A stretch of DNA of 64,000 nucleotides. It comes from Salegentibacter sp. R32 (GTDB lineage: Bacteria; Bacteroidota; Bacteroidia; Flavobacteriales; Flavobacteriaceae). Below the pieces are notes generated by a model. That model worked only from the letters and a program-made list of their open reading frames with translations. It did not search any database and was not told the DNA's origin. Shown piece after piece: positions 34,145 through 43,249 of this stretch (its first letter is position 1; every line of letters starts with the position of its first letter). The DNA lies in assembly GCF_008692195.1 (NCBI RefSeq), contig NZ_RXOM01000011.1, forward strand, positions 41,775 to 105,774, written 5' to 3'. Both the position numbers and the translations under genes were made by a program.

Positions 34145-35608
34145 TTACTTTTCTAATTGAATTAAAAACTCCTTTACAATTTTCATATCATCAAAATCTG
34201 ACCTTACGCCATTAATTTCCTGATAGGTTTCATGCCCTTTACCGGCAATCAAAATAATATCATTGGGTTCTGCCATCACACAAGCAGTCTTTATTGCTTG
34301 CTTTCTGTTGGTGACCGCAATTACTTTTTTCACATTTTGTGGTTCAACCCCTGCTTCAACATCTTCAATAATTTTATCGGGATCTTCGGTTCTTGGGTTA
34401 TCACTGGTAAACACCACTTTGGTACTTAACTCGGAAGCGATTTTGCCCATTTTTGGTCGCTTGGTTGCATCGCGGTCTCCACCACATCCCACCACGGTAA
34501 TTAATTCTTCATTGTTGGTTCTAATAGAATTAATGGTTTCCAAGACATTTTTTAATGCGTCCGGTGTGTGGGCGTAATCTACAATCGCAGCTATTTTCCC
34601 TTCGGAAATATGGTATTGAAATCTTCCGCTAACTGCCGTTAGACTACTTATTAATTGAAGATTTTCCAGTTCATTCAATCCTAACAAATCGGCAGCTCCG
34701 TAGATAGCCGCTAAATTATAGGCGTTAAAATTCCCTACGAGTTTGCTCCAAATTTCATTACCATTCAACTTCATTAATAAACCGCCAAAACTGTTTTCAA
34801 GCACTTGAGCTTTATAATCTGCCATGGTTTTAACGGCGTAACTTTTCTTTTTCGCTTTGGTATTTTGCAACATCAATAAGCCGTTTTTATCATCGGCATT
34901 AGTTAGCGCAAACGCATCTTTCGGTAATTCATCAAAAAAGCGTTTTTTCACATCGCGATATTCCGCAAAGCTGTTGTGATAATCTAAATGATCGTGCGAA
35001 AGATTAGTGAATATTCCACCGGTAAACGTTAGTCCACTAGTGCGGTGCTGGTCAATTCCGTGAGAGCTCACTTCCATAAAGCAGAACTCCACTCCGGCAT
35101 CATTCATTTCAGCTAAATATTTGTTGATGGTAATTGAATCGGGCGTGGTGAGTTTGGTTTCATAATCTTTGTCCCCAACTTTAATGACTACTGTTGAAAT
35201 TAATCCAACTTTATACCCGGCTTTACTGAATAATTGATGCAATAAAGTTGAGACCGTAGTTTTTCCATTAGTTCCGGTAACGCCTACCAGTTTTAGATTT
35301 TCTGAAGGATTTCCGTAGTAGTTACTCGCCATCAGAGCCAAGGCCATTTTGGTATCTTTCACTTGCACGTAAGTAATTCCGCCTATTTTATTTGCAGGAA
35401 TTTCTTCACAAACAATTACCAAAGCCCCTTGCTTTTCAGCTTGCTGAATATAATTATGTCCATCTGAAACTGCTCCACGAATAGCGATAAAAACATCATT
35501 CAACTTTACCTGTCGGGAGTCGAAATGAAGTTCTCCTACCGCCACGGAAGTATCTCCGATTACTTTTTCAATAGCAACTTTGTAGAGTATGTCTTTTAAC
35601 TGTATCAA
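34145..35608 (-). CDS. murE: UDP-MurNAc-tripeptide ligase MurE (meso-DAP type)
   Basis: 487 residues. Domain 1 binds UDP (FDSRQVKLNDVFIAIRG); the ATP loop is GVTGTNGKTTVSTLL (about 108-122); central motifs are SSHGIDQHR and LSHDHLDYH; the DNPR motif in FTSDNPRTEDP selects meso-diaminopimelate over lysine. It adds the third stem residue in the cytoplasm. Its start overlaps the end of ftsI by 4 bases. This fits the Gram-negative envelope of Bacteroidota. Confidence 0.97.
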   Translation of the reverse strand: MIQLKDILYKVAIEKVIGDTSVAVGELHFDSRQVKLNDVFIAIRGAVSDGHNYIQQAEKQGALVIVCEEIPANKIGGITYVQVKDTKMALALMASNYYGNPSENLKLVGVTGTNGKTTVSTLLHQLFSKAGYKVGLISTVVIKVGDKDYETKLTTPDSITINKYLAEMNDAGVEFCFMEVSSHGIDQHRTSGLTFTGGIFTNLSHDHLDYHNSFAEYRDVKKRFFDELPKDAFALTNADDKNGLLMLQNTKAKKKSYAVKTMADYKAQVLENSFGGLLMKLNGNEIWSKLVGNFNAYNLAAIYGAADLLGLNELENLQLISSLTAVSGRFQYHISEGKIAAIVDYAHTPDALKNVLETINSIRTNNEELITVVGCGGDRDATKRPKMGKIASELSTKVVFTSDNPRTEDPDKIIEDVEAGVEPQNVKKVIAVTNRKQAIKTACVMAEPNDIILIAGKGHETYQEINGVRSDFDDMKIVKEFLIQLEK

Positions 35609-37572
35609 ATGGAAGAAATTAAGATAGTTTGATTTTGTTTAATTTTTTGTCCCTGTTGAATGCTTTGATTTTTAATTTTCCCGGCACCGTTCAACTTTAC
35701 TTGTAAACCCAAGTTTTCCAATAAAGCCACTGCATCCATCGCCGGTAATCCTTTAACATTTGGCATAATGGTTTTGTATTTTTGGGCGACAGCAAAATAT
35801 TTTTCAAAATCCTCATCAACTTCAGGATTGTCGCTTTCCAAGTCTTCTACTTCATCTACTTTTGGCGTATCGGTATAAATTTTTCTAGCAATAGTTTTAA
35901 AAACCGGAGCAGCTACAATATTCCCGTAGTAACCAATGCTTCTATCCGGCCTACTGATCACTACAATACACGAATATTTCGGATTGTCTGCCGGAAAATA
36001 TCCTGCGAAAGAAGCAATGTATTCGGAACCGCCTTTTCCGCCACCATAACCGGTTAAACAAGTTCCTGTTTTACCCGCCATGGAAAAATTTTCCGTATAG
36101 ATATTAGTAGCAGTTCCACGTTTTACCGTGTTTTTCATCATCTCCCTTACTTTAGCCGCTGTTTCTTTGGAACAAACCGAATTTTGAATTACCGGTTCAT
36201 TATAATCGTGGATAATTCGATCCCGATTTCGCACTTCTTTAATTAAGCGCGGCTTAATCATGATTCCATCATTAGCAATCGCATTGTAAAATGCCAAGGT
36301 TTGTAAGGGCGTAATGGAAACTCCATAACCAAACGACATCCAAGGTAAAGTGGTACCATACCAATTGCTATCATCTGGATGTGGAATTTTAGGCGTTCCT
36401 TCCCCTTTTATCGCCAAACCTATTTTTTTATTCAATCCCATATAATCCAATCGGTCTACAAAAGCTTCCGGATTGTCTTTATAACCTTGATAAATGAATT
36501 TTGAAAAAGCTGTATTGGAAGAAACTTCAAAAGCGCGAGCCACAGAAATCTCTCCGTAGCCACCTCTATGCGAATCCCGAACAATACGGTCGTAATATTT
36601 CACCGTTCCATCTTCAGTATCTACCAAATCGGTAGTATCGACCACTTTATCTTCTAAAGCGGCAACCATCGCCATTAACTTAAAGGTACTTCCGGGTTCG
36701 TGCGATTCCCAAACGGCATAATTTCTTTTTTCGTAATACTTCCCTTCATCGGTTCGACCCAAATTGGCCATTGCTTTAATTTCCCCGGTTTTGGTTTCCA
36801 TCACGACTACAGTTCCATGGTCAGCTTGAAAACGCTCTAACTGAGAAAGCAAGGCATGGTGGGCAATATCTTGAATATTGATATCGATAGTAGAAACTAC
36901 ATCCAAACCATCTTTTGGTTCTTTTTCATTGGCATCGTTAATCGGTTTCCATTGCCCTTGTGCGATTTTCTGCTTGAAACGATGACCATCTTTACCTTCC
37001 AGGTATTCATTATAAGCTCCTTCCAGTCCGGCTTGTCCGTGACCTACGGTACGTTCACCAATTTTACCGAGGGGCCTTTCGCGAACAGTACGTTGTTCAG
37101 CAATAAAACCGCCTTTGTAAGCTCCCAAATTAAACATAGGAAAATCCTTAATTTTCACGTATTGCGTATAGCTCACTCCACGGGCAATTAAAAAATACCT
37201 GTTTTTATTAGCGCGCGCTCTCCTGATAACATTCATGTAATACGATTCCGGTTTACCGAACATTTTAGAAAGTTCAGTGGCCAAAGGTTTTAAGTTCTCA
37301 TCAAAATTTTCTTGAGAAACGGTTAAGGCATCAAAACGGATATCGTATTCAGGAACTGAAGTTGCCAATAAACTCCCGTTGGTATCGTATAAATTTCCGC
37401 GATTGGCAGGAATGGTAAAGTTTTTAAAAACCCTCTTTTCTGACAGCTCTTTGTATTTTTTTCCTTCAGCAACCTGAATATTCACCAACTTAAATGCAAT
37501 AGCAAAAGCGAACAAAAAAGTCGCTCCGGCAATAGCATAAAGTCTGTATAATATGTGTTTTTCGGTTGCCAA
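35605..37572 (-). CDS. ftsI: septal transpeptidase FtsI (PBP3) with PASTA domain
   Basis: 655 residues: an N-terminal membrane helix (about 9-29), a pedestal domain with RGNLYDTNGSLLATSVPEYDIRFD, then a transpeptidase domain. It has the catalytic serine in EPGSTFKLMA (SxxK), the SSN motif in EVSSNTAFSKF and KTGT in MAGKTGTCLTG. After it comes a C-terminal PASTA domain (about 590-655, VPNVKG-like start MPNVKGLPAMDAV). It crosslinks septal peptidoglycan with FtsW. PASTA domains are usual in Bacteroidota FtsI homologues but absent from E. coli FtsI. The start lies 4 bases past ftsL. Confidence 0.96.
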   Translation of the reverse strand: MATEKHILYRLYAIAGATFLFAFAIAFKLVNIQVAEGKKYKELSEKRVFKNFTIPANRGNLYDTNGSLLATSVPEYDIRFDALTVSQENFDENLKPLATELSKMFGKPESYYMNVIRRARANKNRYFLIARGVSYTQYVKIKDFPMFNLGAYKGGFIAEQRTVRERPLGKIGERTVGHGQAGLEGAYNEYLEGKDGHRFKQKIAQGQWKPINDANEKEPKDGLDVVSTIDINIQDIAHHALLSQLERFQADHGTVVVMETKTGEIKAMANLGRTDEGKYYEKRNYAVWESHEPGSTFKLMAMVAALEDKVVDTTDLVDTEDGTVKYYDRIVRDSHRGGYGEISVARAFEVSSNTAFSKFIYQGYKDNPEAFVDRLDYMGLNKKIGLAIKGEGTPKIPHPDDSNWYGTTLPWMSFGYGVSITPLQTLAFYNAIANDGIMIKPRLIKEVRNRDRIIHDYNEPVIQNSVCSKETAAKVREMMKNTVKRGTATNIYTENFSMAGKTGTCLTGYGGGKGGSEYIASFAGYFPADNPKYSCIVVISRPDRSIGYYGNIVAAPVFKTIARKIYTDTPKVDEVEDLESDNPEVDEDFEKYFAVAQKYKTIMPNVKGLPAMDAVALLENLGLQVKLNGAGKIKNQSIQQGQKIKQNQTILISSI

Positions 37573-37575
37573 AAA

Positions 37576-37899
37576 TTATTTCTTTTTACGATTTACAACT
37601 ACAATTTTTTGTGGTGGGTTTTTAGAGGTTCCCAAACCTAAACCTTCTACTTTTTTCAAAATGGTTGATTCCATTTTTAACTGCATCAAGCTTTTTTCAA
37701 GGTCTACATGTTCACTTCTTAACTCCCGCACTTCTTTATTCAATCTTGCAATCTCGTGCACTTTGCGCTCTGCGCTATGGGAACAAGCGATCATCACTAT
37801 TGCTAAAGCGGTACAAAACAAGATGAAGCTCCAATTTTTAAGTGCATCGTCACTTATTAAAAACTTCCCTTTTAGAAAATCGTAGATTTTTCCTTTCAT
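37576..37899 (-). CDS. ftsL: FtsL-like division protein
   Basis: 107 residues: a cytoplasmic N-terminus (about 25 residues), one transmembrane helix (FILFCTALAIVMIACSH, about 25-41), then a leucine-zipper-like periplasmic coiled-coil (HEIARLNKEVRELRSEHVDLEKSLMQLKMEST), and a basic end. The topology and position between rsmH and ftsI are diagnostic of FtsL, though sequence conservation is weak. It stabilises the FtsQLB complex. One base separates it from rsmH and three from ftsI. Confidence 0.88.
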   Translation of the reverse strand: MKGKIYDFLKGKFLISDDALKNWSFILFCTALAIVMIACSHSAERKVHEIARLNKEVRELRSEHVDLEKSLMQLKMESTILKKVEGLGLGTSKNPPQKIVVVNRKKK

Positions 37900-37900
37900 C

Positions 37901-38806
37901 TTAAATACGTTCTCCTATTCTTAACTTTGCACTTCTCGCTCTACTGTTCTCTTCAATTTCCTTTTTTGAAGGAACAATCAATTTTCCTACTTTTTTAAAC
38001 GGAACTTCCACTCTTCCAAAAACATCTTTTTCGGGCTCTCCTTCAAAAAGTCCATTTCTTATGTATCTTTTCACCAAACGATCTTCTAAAGAATGATAAG
38101 AGATTAAACTGATTCGCCCACCAGGCTCCAACACTTCTTCCGTTTGCTTTAGAAATTCTTTTAACACTTGAATTTCTTGATTCACTTCAATCCGAATCGC
38201 TTGATAGATTTGCGCTAATATTTTAAACTCCCTTCCTTTAAAAAGAAGCGGTGTCAATAATTCTTTTAGCTGGTCTCCCGTTTCAATAGGATTTTTTTCG
38301 CGTTCTTGAACAATGACCCTTGCCAGCTTTGGAGCATTTTTCAATTCGCCATATTGATAAAAAACCGAACGTAAATCAGCTTCCGTATATTCATTAATCA
38401 CGTCATAAGCACTGATTTTATCCCGCTGGTTCATTCGCATATCCAACCTAGAATCAAATCTTGTTGAAAAACCACGTTCAGCAACATCAAATTGATGGGA
38501 GGAAACACCAAAGTCGCCTAAAACCCCATTAACTTTTTTGTGACCGTAAAATCTTAGAAATTGCTTGAGGTAACGGAAGTTTTCAGGAATGAGGGTAAAG
38601 CGCTTATCCTCAATCACATTTTGCTTCGCATCAGGATCTTGGTCAAACGCTAATAATTTTCCGTTCTCTCCAAGACGACTCAAAATTTCTCGAGAATGAC
38701 CACCACCACCAAACGTTACATCTACGTAAACGCCATCGGGCTTAATATTTAAACCATCAACAGTTTCTTTTAACAAGACCGGGTTATGATATTCCAAGTT
38801 CGTCAT
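37901..38806 (-). CDS. rsmH: 16S rRNA (cytosine-1402-N4) methyltransferase RsmH
   Basis: 301 residues. Signature: YHNPVLLKETVDGL at the start, the SAM loop DVTFGGGGHSREIL, then FDQDPDA, GVLGDFGVSSHQFD, RGFSTRFDSRLDMRMN, and near the end ISYHSLEDRLVKRYI. It methylates N4 of C1402 in 16S rRNA and lies in the mra cluster in most bacteria. The ATG overlaps the mraZ end by 23 bases, so translation is likely coupled. Confidence 0.97.
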   Translation of the reverse strand: MTNLEYHNPVLLKETVDGLNIKPDGVYVDVTFGGGGHSREILSRLGENGKLLAFDQDPDAKQNVIEDKRFTLIPENFRYLKQFLRFYGHKKVNGVLGDFGVSSHQFDVAERGFSTRFDSRLDMRMNQRDKISAYDVINEYTEADLRSVFYQYGELKNAPKLARVIVQEREKNPIETGDQLKELLTPLLFKGREFKILAQIYQAIRIEVNQEIQVLKEFLKQTEEVLEPGGRISLISYHSLEDRLVKRYIRNGLFEGEPEKDVFGRVEVPFKKVGKLIVPSKKEIEENSRARSAKLRIGERI

Positions 38807-39254
38807 CGTTATCTCCCATTACTTCTTCAGCTAAATCAGCAAAATCATCGGTTGCATCTTCAATAGCTGCTTCATACTTTGTTTTATCCCATATTTCTAC
38901 AATATTGATTGCAGAAGAAAGCACTATCTCTTTTTGAAGTCCGGCAAAATTCAGCAGGTCTTTCGGCACCAAAAGCCTTCCGTTGGTATCTACTTCTACC
39001 ATTTTCACTCCGGCGGTAAACCTTCTAATAAAGTCGTTGTTTTTCTTTTTAAAGCGATTAAGTGAGTTTACTTTTTTCATTAAAGCATTCCACTCACTCA
39101 TAGGATACATTTCTATACAAGACTGAAAAACAGCGCGCTTCAACACAAAACCTTCTTCTAACATGGGCAGAAGTTGCGATTTGAGTTTTGAAGGCACCAT
39201 TAATCGACCTTTCGCATCGATTTTACATTCGTATGATCCTATTAAATTTACCAC
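38784..39254 (-). CDS. mraZ: MraZ transcription regulator of the division cluster
   Basis: 156 residues from GTG 39254, where NLIGSYECKIDAKGRLMVPSKL begins. A longer in-frame start at 39305 would lie inside the upstream boxes, so I reject it. It has the two AbrB-like repeats typical of MraZ, each with the DxxGR signature (KIDAKGRLMVP and VEVDTNGRLLVPK). MraZ forms rings and represses its own operon by binding a set of direct repeats upstream. Here the repeats are present (see boxes at 39288-39318). It heads the cluster reading to ftsZ. Confidence 0.95.
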   Translation of the reverse strand: MVNLIGSYECKIDAKGRLMVPSKLKSQLLPMLEEGFVLKRAVFQSCIEMYPMSEWNALMKKVNSLNRFKKKNNDFIRRFTAGVKMVEVDTNGRLLVPKDLLNFAGLQKEIVLSSAINIVEIWDKTKYEAAIEDATDDFADLAEEVMGDNDDELGIS

Positions 39255-39271
39255 CTCAAGAATTCTTAGTT

Positions 39272-39279
39272 CAAATATA
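39272..39279 (-). promoter_or_regulatory. -7 promoter element for mraZ
   Basis: TATATTTG on the minus strand, an exact TAnnTTTG match, 17 bases before the GTG start. The expected transcription start is about 12 bases before the start codon. There is no clean -33 TTG; the MraZ boxes lie in the place where RNA polymerase would bind. Confidence 0.5.
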
Positions 39280-39287
39280 TTGAAATT

Positions 39288-39318
39288 TTTACCACTTTTT
39301 ACCACAATTTACCACATT
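39288..39318 (-). promoter_or_regulatory. MraZ-box array (three direct repeats)
   Basis: On the minus strand there are three copies of a GTGGTAAA core (AATGTGG TAA, ATTGTGG TAA, AAAGTGG TAA), spaced exactly 10 bases apart. This fits the AAAGTGK-N3 direct repeats reported for MraZ in other bacteria. A fourth GAGGTGG copy overlaps the mraZ start codon. The array covers the promoter region upstream of the -7 element, so MraZ binding would block initiation. Confidence 0.75.
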
Positions 39319-39505
39319 GTTGATAAGTTTTAACTTCTAGCTTCTACCTACAAGGCTCAACCACCTATTAATACTGATAGTTAAGCTTTTATATAAAGTG
39401 GAGCATTTCTAAAAGATTAGATTGTGAATAAACTGAAAACCACCTAACTAAAATGAAGTTGAAACTCGAATAAAGATTAATTACCCGTACTTAAACAATA
39501 ATCTA

Positions 39506-39513
39506 TATATTTG
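39506..39513 (+). promoter_or_regulatory. -7 promoter element for the hydrolase gene
   Basis: TATATTTG matches the TAnnTTTG consensus and lies 25 bases before the start of the gene at 39539. It would serve the hydrolase-engB pair. Confidence 0.45.
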
Positions 39514-39538
39514 CTTTTGCTAAACGCAATTCTTATTG

Positions 39539-40303
39539 ATGAAAGAAGAAATTAAATCTGAAGGAAAATTTAGTTATGTAGAAAAGGGAGAAGGTACTCC
39601 AATAATTATCCTGCATGGTTTAATGGGAGGTTTAAGTAATTTTGACGGCGTTGCCAACTTTTTTCCTGAAAGCGGATATAAAGTGGTAATCCCGGAATTG
39701 CCACTTTATACCATGCCTTTATTGAAAACCAGTGTTTCTAATTTTGCTAAATACATAAAAGAGTTTATAGAGTTTAAAAATTACAAAGAAGTAATTTTAC
39801 TTGGTAACTCTTTGGGAGGCCATATTGCATTGCTTACTACCAAACTCTTCCCGAATAAAATTAAAGGATTAGTAATTACCGGAAGTTCGGGTCTCTACGA
39901 AAGCGCCATGGGTGAAAGCTACCCCAAACGTGGGGATTACGATTATATTAAACAAAAAGCAGAAAATGTTTTTTACGATCCTGCTGTGGCTACGAAAGAA
40001 ATCGTGGATGACGTCTATGCGACCGTAAATGACCGAAATAAATTGGTAAAAACCTTAGCTATTGCCAAAAGTGCGATTAGGCACAATATGGCTAAAGATT
40101 TACCGAAAATGCAAACCCCCACCTGCATTATTTGGGGAAAACAGGACAATGTAACCCCACCGGAAGTAGCAGAAGACTTCAATAAGCTTTTACCAAATTC
40201 TGATTTATATTGGATTGATAAATGTGGGCACGCAGCAATGATGGAGCATCCGGAAGAATTCAATAAGTTACTTCATCAATGGCTAAAAGAAAAAGAAATG
40301 TAA
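39539..40303 (+). CDS. alpha/beta-hydrolase
   Basis: 254 residues from ATG 39539; a TTG one codon earlier is also possible but unneeded. Alpha/beta-hydrolase features: an oxyanion loop IILHGLMGG (about 22-30), the nucleophile elbow GNSLGG (Ser about 98), a cap region rich in aromatics, and the acid/base pair in KQDNVTPPE and [13 protein letters not shown]. Esterase, lipase or C-C hydrolase activity cannot be told apart from the sequence. It lies 4 bases upstream of engB and shares its transcript, an arrangement common in Bacteroidota. Confidence 0.9.
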   Translation: MKEEIKSEGKFSYVEKGEGTPIIILHGLMGGLSNFDGVANFFPESGYKVVIPELPLYTMPLLKTSVSNFAKYIKEFIEFKNYKEVILLGNSLGGHIALLTTKLFPNKIKGLVITGSSGLYESAMGESYPKRGDYDYIKQKAENVFYDPAVATKEIVDDVYATVNDRNKLVKTLAIAKSAIRHNMAKDLPKMQTPTCIIWGKQDNVTPPEVAEDFNKLLPNSDLYWIDKCGHAAMMEHPEEFNKLLHQWLKEKEM

Positions 40304-40307
40304 GCTG

Positions 40308-40904
40308 ATGGATGTTAAATCTGCTAAATTTGTAGTTAGTAATAGCGATGCTAAAAAATGCCCGGAAAGCCATTTACCGGAATACGCTTTTATAGGCAGA
40401 AGTAACGTTGGCAAGTCTTCGCTTATCAATATGTTGACGAAGCGTAAAAGCTTGGCAAAAACTTCAGGAAGACCTGGGAAGACTCAGCTTATCAATCATT
40501 TTTTAATTAATGAAGATTGGCATTTGGTAGATCTACCGGGCTATGGCTATGCCCGGGTGAGTAAAAAGGAAAAAAAGACTTTCCAGAAATTTATTACTGA
40601 TTATTTTAAACATCGAAAACAATTAGTTGCTGCTTTTGTGCTTATTGACATTAGGCACGAACCACAAAAAATAGATTTGGAATTTATGCAGTGGCTCGGC
40701 GAAAATATGATTCCATTTGCGATTATTTTCACGAAAGCCGACAAATTAAAACCTAATGCTATTGAAAGAAATGTTCAACAGTATTTAGATAAATTACTGG
40801 AAACTTGGGCAAGTTTACCCCCGCATTTTATAACCTCATCAGCGAAAGAAGTTGGACGTGAAGAGCTTTTAAGTTATATTGAAGAGGTAAATAACAATCT
40901 TTAA
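40308..40904 (+). CDS. engB: ribosome biogenesis GTPase EngB (YihA/YsxC)
   Basis: 198 residues. GTPase boxes: G1 [13 protein letters not shown] (about 29-41), the switch region [16 protein letters not shown]3 [11 protein letters not shown] and G4 TKADK. This is the small single-domain GTPase needed for 50S subunit assembly. The gene follows the hydrolase by 4 bases. No terminator of the usual type follows; a decayed hairpin repeat lies about 40 bases downstream. Confidence 0.96.
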   Translation: MDVKSAKFVVSNSDAKKCPESHLPEYAFIGRSNVGKSSLINMLTKRKSLAKTSGRPGKTQLINHFLINEDWHLVDLPGYGYARVSKKEKKTFQKFITDYFKHRKQLVAAFVLIDIRHEPQKIDLEFMQWLGENMIPFAIIFTKADKLKPNAIERNVQQYLDKLLETWASLPPHFITSSAKEVGREELLSYIEEVNNNL

Positions 40905-40942
40905 TCACTCAAGAAAATTCCCAGTTATTTAAGAATGTTAAG

Positions 40943-40987
40943 GATGAGACCCTGAAACTAGCCCGCCTGCCGGACGGACAGGTTCAG
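40943..40987. repeat. dispersed hairpin repeat, copy C, with decayed palindrome
   Basis: Begins GATGAGACCCTGAAACTAG, the same start as copies at 49503, 50734 and 63859, then CCCGCCTGCCGG followed by an imperfect inverted GGACGGACAGG. It sits between engB and gldC, both of which read towards it. The function is unknown. Confidence 0.6.
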
Positions 40988-41018
40988 TAAACATCCCAAC
41001 TATTTAAAAGAGTTAATA

Positions 41019-41354
41019 CTACTCCTTTTTCAACTCTAACTTATCAGCAAAGTAATCACAGAAATCCTTCATGGTTTCCATCATTTTTTCATCTTCGGTA
41101 GCTCTGTAAAACGTATTGCTCATCGCTACTAAGGTTTGATGAAAAAACACTTTCATTTCATCTAGCGGCATGTCTTTGGTCCACAAATCGATACGTAAAG
41201 TTTCTTGGTTTTTACTGTCCCAAAGTGATAACAGCATAGCTTTTGCCTCTTCGTTATTGATGTTGCCATCTTGCGCACTCCAGTTTAAACTTTCGGGTAC
41301 ATTGTTCTCATCTACTTCTACCTGTACTTTTATCTCAGATTTTTTGTTAGCCAT
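41019..41354 (-). CDS. gldC: gliding motility protein GldC
   Basis: 111 residues, acidic and soluble. Features of the GldC family: KSEIKVQVEVDENNVPESLNWSAQDG at the start, LSLWDSKNQETLRIDLWTKDMPLDEMKVFFHQTLV in the middle, and a final helix. GldC is thought to act with GldB; it is not essential for gliding but improves it in Flavobacterium johnsoniae. Its start overlaps the gldB stop by one base, so the pair is an operon, as in other gliding bacteria. Confidence 0.95.
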   Translation of the reverse strand: MANKKSEIKVQVEVDENNVPESLNWSAQDGNINNEEAKAMLLSLWDSKNQETLRIDLWTKDMPLDEMKVFFHQTLVAMSNTFYRATEDEKMMETMKDFCDYFADKLELKKE

Positions 41355-42328
41355 TATTCGGGTTTTCTCGGTTTATAATTTGATTTTTTAAAAATTTGTT
41401 CAGCCTCCTTTTGCAAAACTTCTTCCAAGGATAAGTCTGAATTCTTTTCCGCAAACTGTCTTACGATTTGCCAGCCCATATATTGCCCCAATTGCGGCGG
41501 ACTTTCACTATCCAATTGCAATCTGAACTTGGTGAACGGCGCTAAATTAATAAAACGTTTCCGCAAGTCAGAATCAGTATCAAACAGAATTTCATGTTCT
41601 ATAAAATAACGCCAAATTTGTTCTTCATTAGCTCTCGCCCATTCCATTTCCTCTTCTGTATAGCCTATTTTTTCAGCATCGCTATATTCTGGAATTAATT
41701 TATCTTTCAGGTATAAAATCTTTCCGTAGTAGATCATAGAAGCTAGCAAGGTTCGTGAATCCGGTTGTGGAATATATTCTTCTCCATAAGCAAAAGCTAT
41801 ATCCGGAAGAATCTGCTCTTTTCTAAAATTTTTCTTCAAATACTGCTGAAGTCCTACATAAAACTTATGTTCCTCCCCTAAATAGGTATCTAAGGAAATG
41901 AGCAAAACACTATCGGTAGCGATTACTTTATTTTTATAATCTACTTCTGAAGTAATTGTAATCACTTTCGGGACTTCAAACTCATTAGGGAAATAATATT
42001 TTAAATGCTGAAAAATACGTTCTATCTCCTGTGTTTCTTCTTCAAAACTTGGAAAAGTTTTGGTGACTTCCCTATTGATTTCCTGCTGAATGGTATCTTT
42101 CATCGTATTCAACCAAATAGAATCAGGATAAGCTTTAGGGAATAATAAAGGATAATCTTTTTTAAGCTTTGGCAAATCTTCGGGAGAAGCTTCCGCAAAA
42201 ACCTGATCGAAACGAGTCACGTCCATTTCCACAGGAATTTTAGAAATCTCTTGTTCTACTTTACTTTCATCTTCACAACTTACCAAAACGATTATTGCTA
42301 AAAGTAAAAGGAGAAAATTTTTAAGCAT
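41354..42328 (-). CDS. gldB: gliding motility lipoprotein GldB
   Basis: 324 residues, secreted with a lipoprotein signal (LLLLAIIVLVSC, lipobox cysteine at about 18) and DE after it. The family core includes DVTRFDQVFA, LKKDYPLLFP, ALISLDTYLGEE-like SLDTYLGEEHKFY, and a C-terminal GRQIV-like QYMGWQIVRQF. GldB is essential for gliding motility and surface export in flavobacteria. Upstream lies the divergent nadE promoter region. It is the first gene of gldB-gldC. Confidence 0.95.
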   Translation of the reverse strand: MLKNFLLLLLAIIVLVSCEDESKVEQEISKIPVEMDVTRFDQVFAEASPEDLPKLKKDYPLLFPKAYPDSIWLNTMKDTIQQEINREVTKTFPSFEEETQEIERIFQHLKYYFPNEFEVPKVITITSEVDYKNKVIATDSVLLISLDTYLGEEHKFYVGLQQYLKKNFRKEQILPDIAFAYGEEYIPQPDSRTLLASMIYYGKILYLKDKLIPEYSDAEKIGYTEEEMEWARANEEQIWRYFIEHEILFDTDSDLRKRFINLAPFTKFRLQLDSESPPQLGQYMGWQIVRQFAEKNSDLSLEEVLQKEAEQIFKKSNYKPRKPE

Positions 42329-42387
42329 AGGTGTGTTCTTATGATTGCTTTAACGCCCGCAAAGGTTTATAATTATGCCGAAAAGCT

Positions 42388-42395
42388 TATTTTTG
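42388..42395 (+). promoter_or_regulatory. -7 promoter element for nadE
   Basis: TATTTTTG fits TAnnTTTG and lies 36 bases before the nadE ATG, in the divergent gldB/nadE intergenic region. No -33 element is obvious. Confidence 0.45.
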
Positions 42396-42431
42396 TTGCA
42401 AAGGTAATTTATAAACTTAAAACATTTACCC

Positions 42432-43223
42432 ATGCAAACCCAAAAAGTAACCCACCATATTGTAGAATGGTTAAAAGATTACGCAACCAAAAATAAAATG
42501 AATGGTTTTGTAGTTGGGGTGAGTGGCGGAATTGATTCTGCGGTGACTTCAACACTTTGTGCAGAAACAGATTTAAAGGTAATGTGTTTAGAAATGCCTA
42601 TTCACCAAGCGGAAAATCAAGTAAGTCGAGCTTTAAAGCACATTGAATGGCTACAAGAAAACTATGAAAATGTAGAACTGCAACGGATTAATCTCACTCC
42701 GGTTTTTGATAGTCTAATCGACTCTTTGCCGAGTGTTGAAAATGAAGAAGATCGTTTTATGTCCTTAGCAAACACACGTGCACGCTTACGAATGACTTCG
42801 CTTTATTATTTTGCGGCTTTAGAGAAATTATTGGTAGCCGGAACCGGAAATAAAGTAGAGGATTTTGGTGTTGGTTTTTACACAAAATACGGCGATGGCG
42901 GGGTAGATTTGAGTCCAATTGCTGATTTATTGAAAACGGAAGTTTATGAAATTGCCGAACATCTAGGCGTGAATCAAGAAATTTTAGATGCACAGCCTAC
43001 TGATGGACTTTGGGGCGATGACCGCACCGACGAAGACCAAATTGGCGCTTCTTACCCGGAATTAGAATGGGCAATGCATATGGACGATTTAGGAAAAACG
43101 GAAGATAATTTTTCAGGTAGAAAAGCAGAAGTTTTTAGTATTTATAAACGATTGAATAAAGCCAATCAGCATAAAATGAAACCGATACCGGTTTGCGAGA
43201 TTCCTTTGAATTTGAAGAAGTAA
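42432..43223 (+). CDS. nadE: NAD synthetase NadE (ammonia-dependent)
   Basis: 263 residues, the size of the ammonia-dependent synthetase without a glutaminase domain. It has the ATP-pyrophosphatase loop GVSGGIDSAVTSTL (about 29-42), the NTRARLRM motif (about 115-122), GTGNKVEDFGVGFYTKYGDGGVD and an LSPIADLLKTEVYE segment, then QPTDGLWGDDRTDEDQIGASY near the end. It converts deamido-NAD to NAD. It is divergent from gldB. A conserved long intergenic repeat follows it. Confidence 0.96.
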   Translation: MQTQKVTHHIVEWLKDYATKNKMNGFVVGVSGGIDSAVTSTLCAETDLKVMCLEMPIHQAENQVSRALKHIEWLQENYENVELQRINLTPVFDSLIDSLPSVENEEDRFMSLANTRARLRMTSLYYFAALEKLLVAGTGNKVEDFGVGFYTKYGDGGVDLSPIADLLKTEVYEIAEHLGVNQEILDAQPTDGLWGDDRTDEDQIGASYPELEWAMHMDDLGKTEDNFSGRKAEVFSIYKRLNKANQHKMKPIPVCEIPLNLKK

Positions 43224-43249
43224 ATAATAATTTTCCTTATATAAGAAAC

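Noticed and set aside
39255..39305. Upstream start of mraZ
   Set aside because: It would lie within the MraZ boxes and promoter; the conserved N-terminus begins at GTG 39254.
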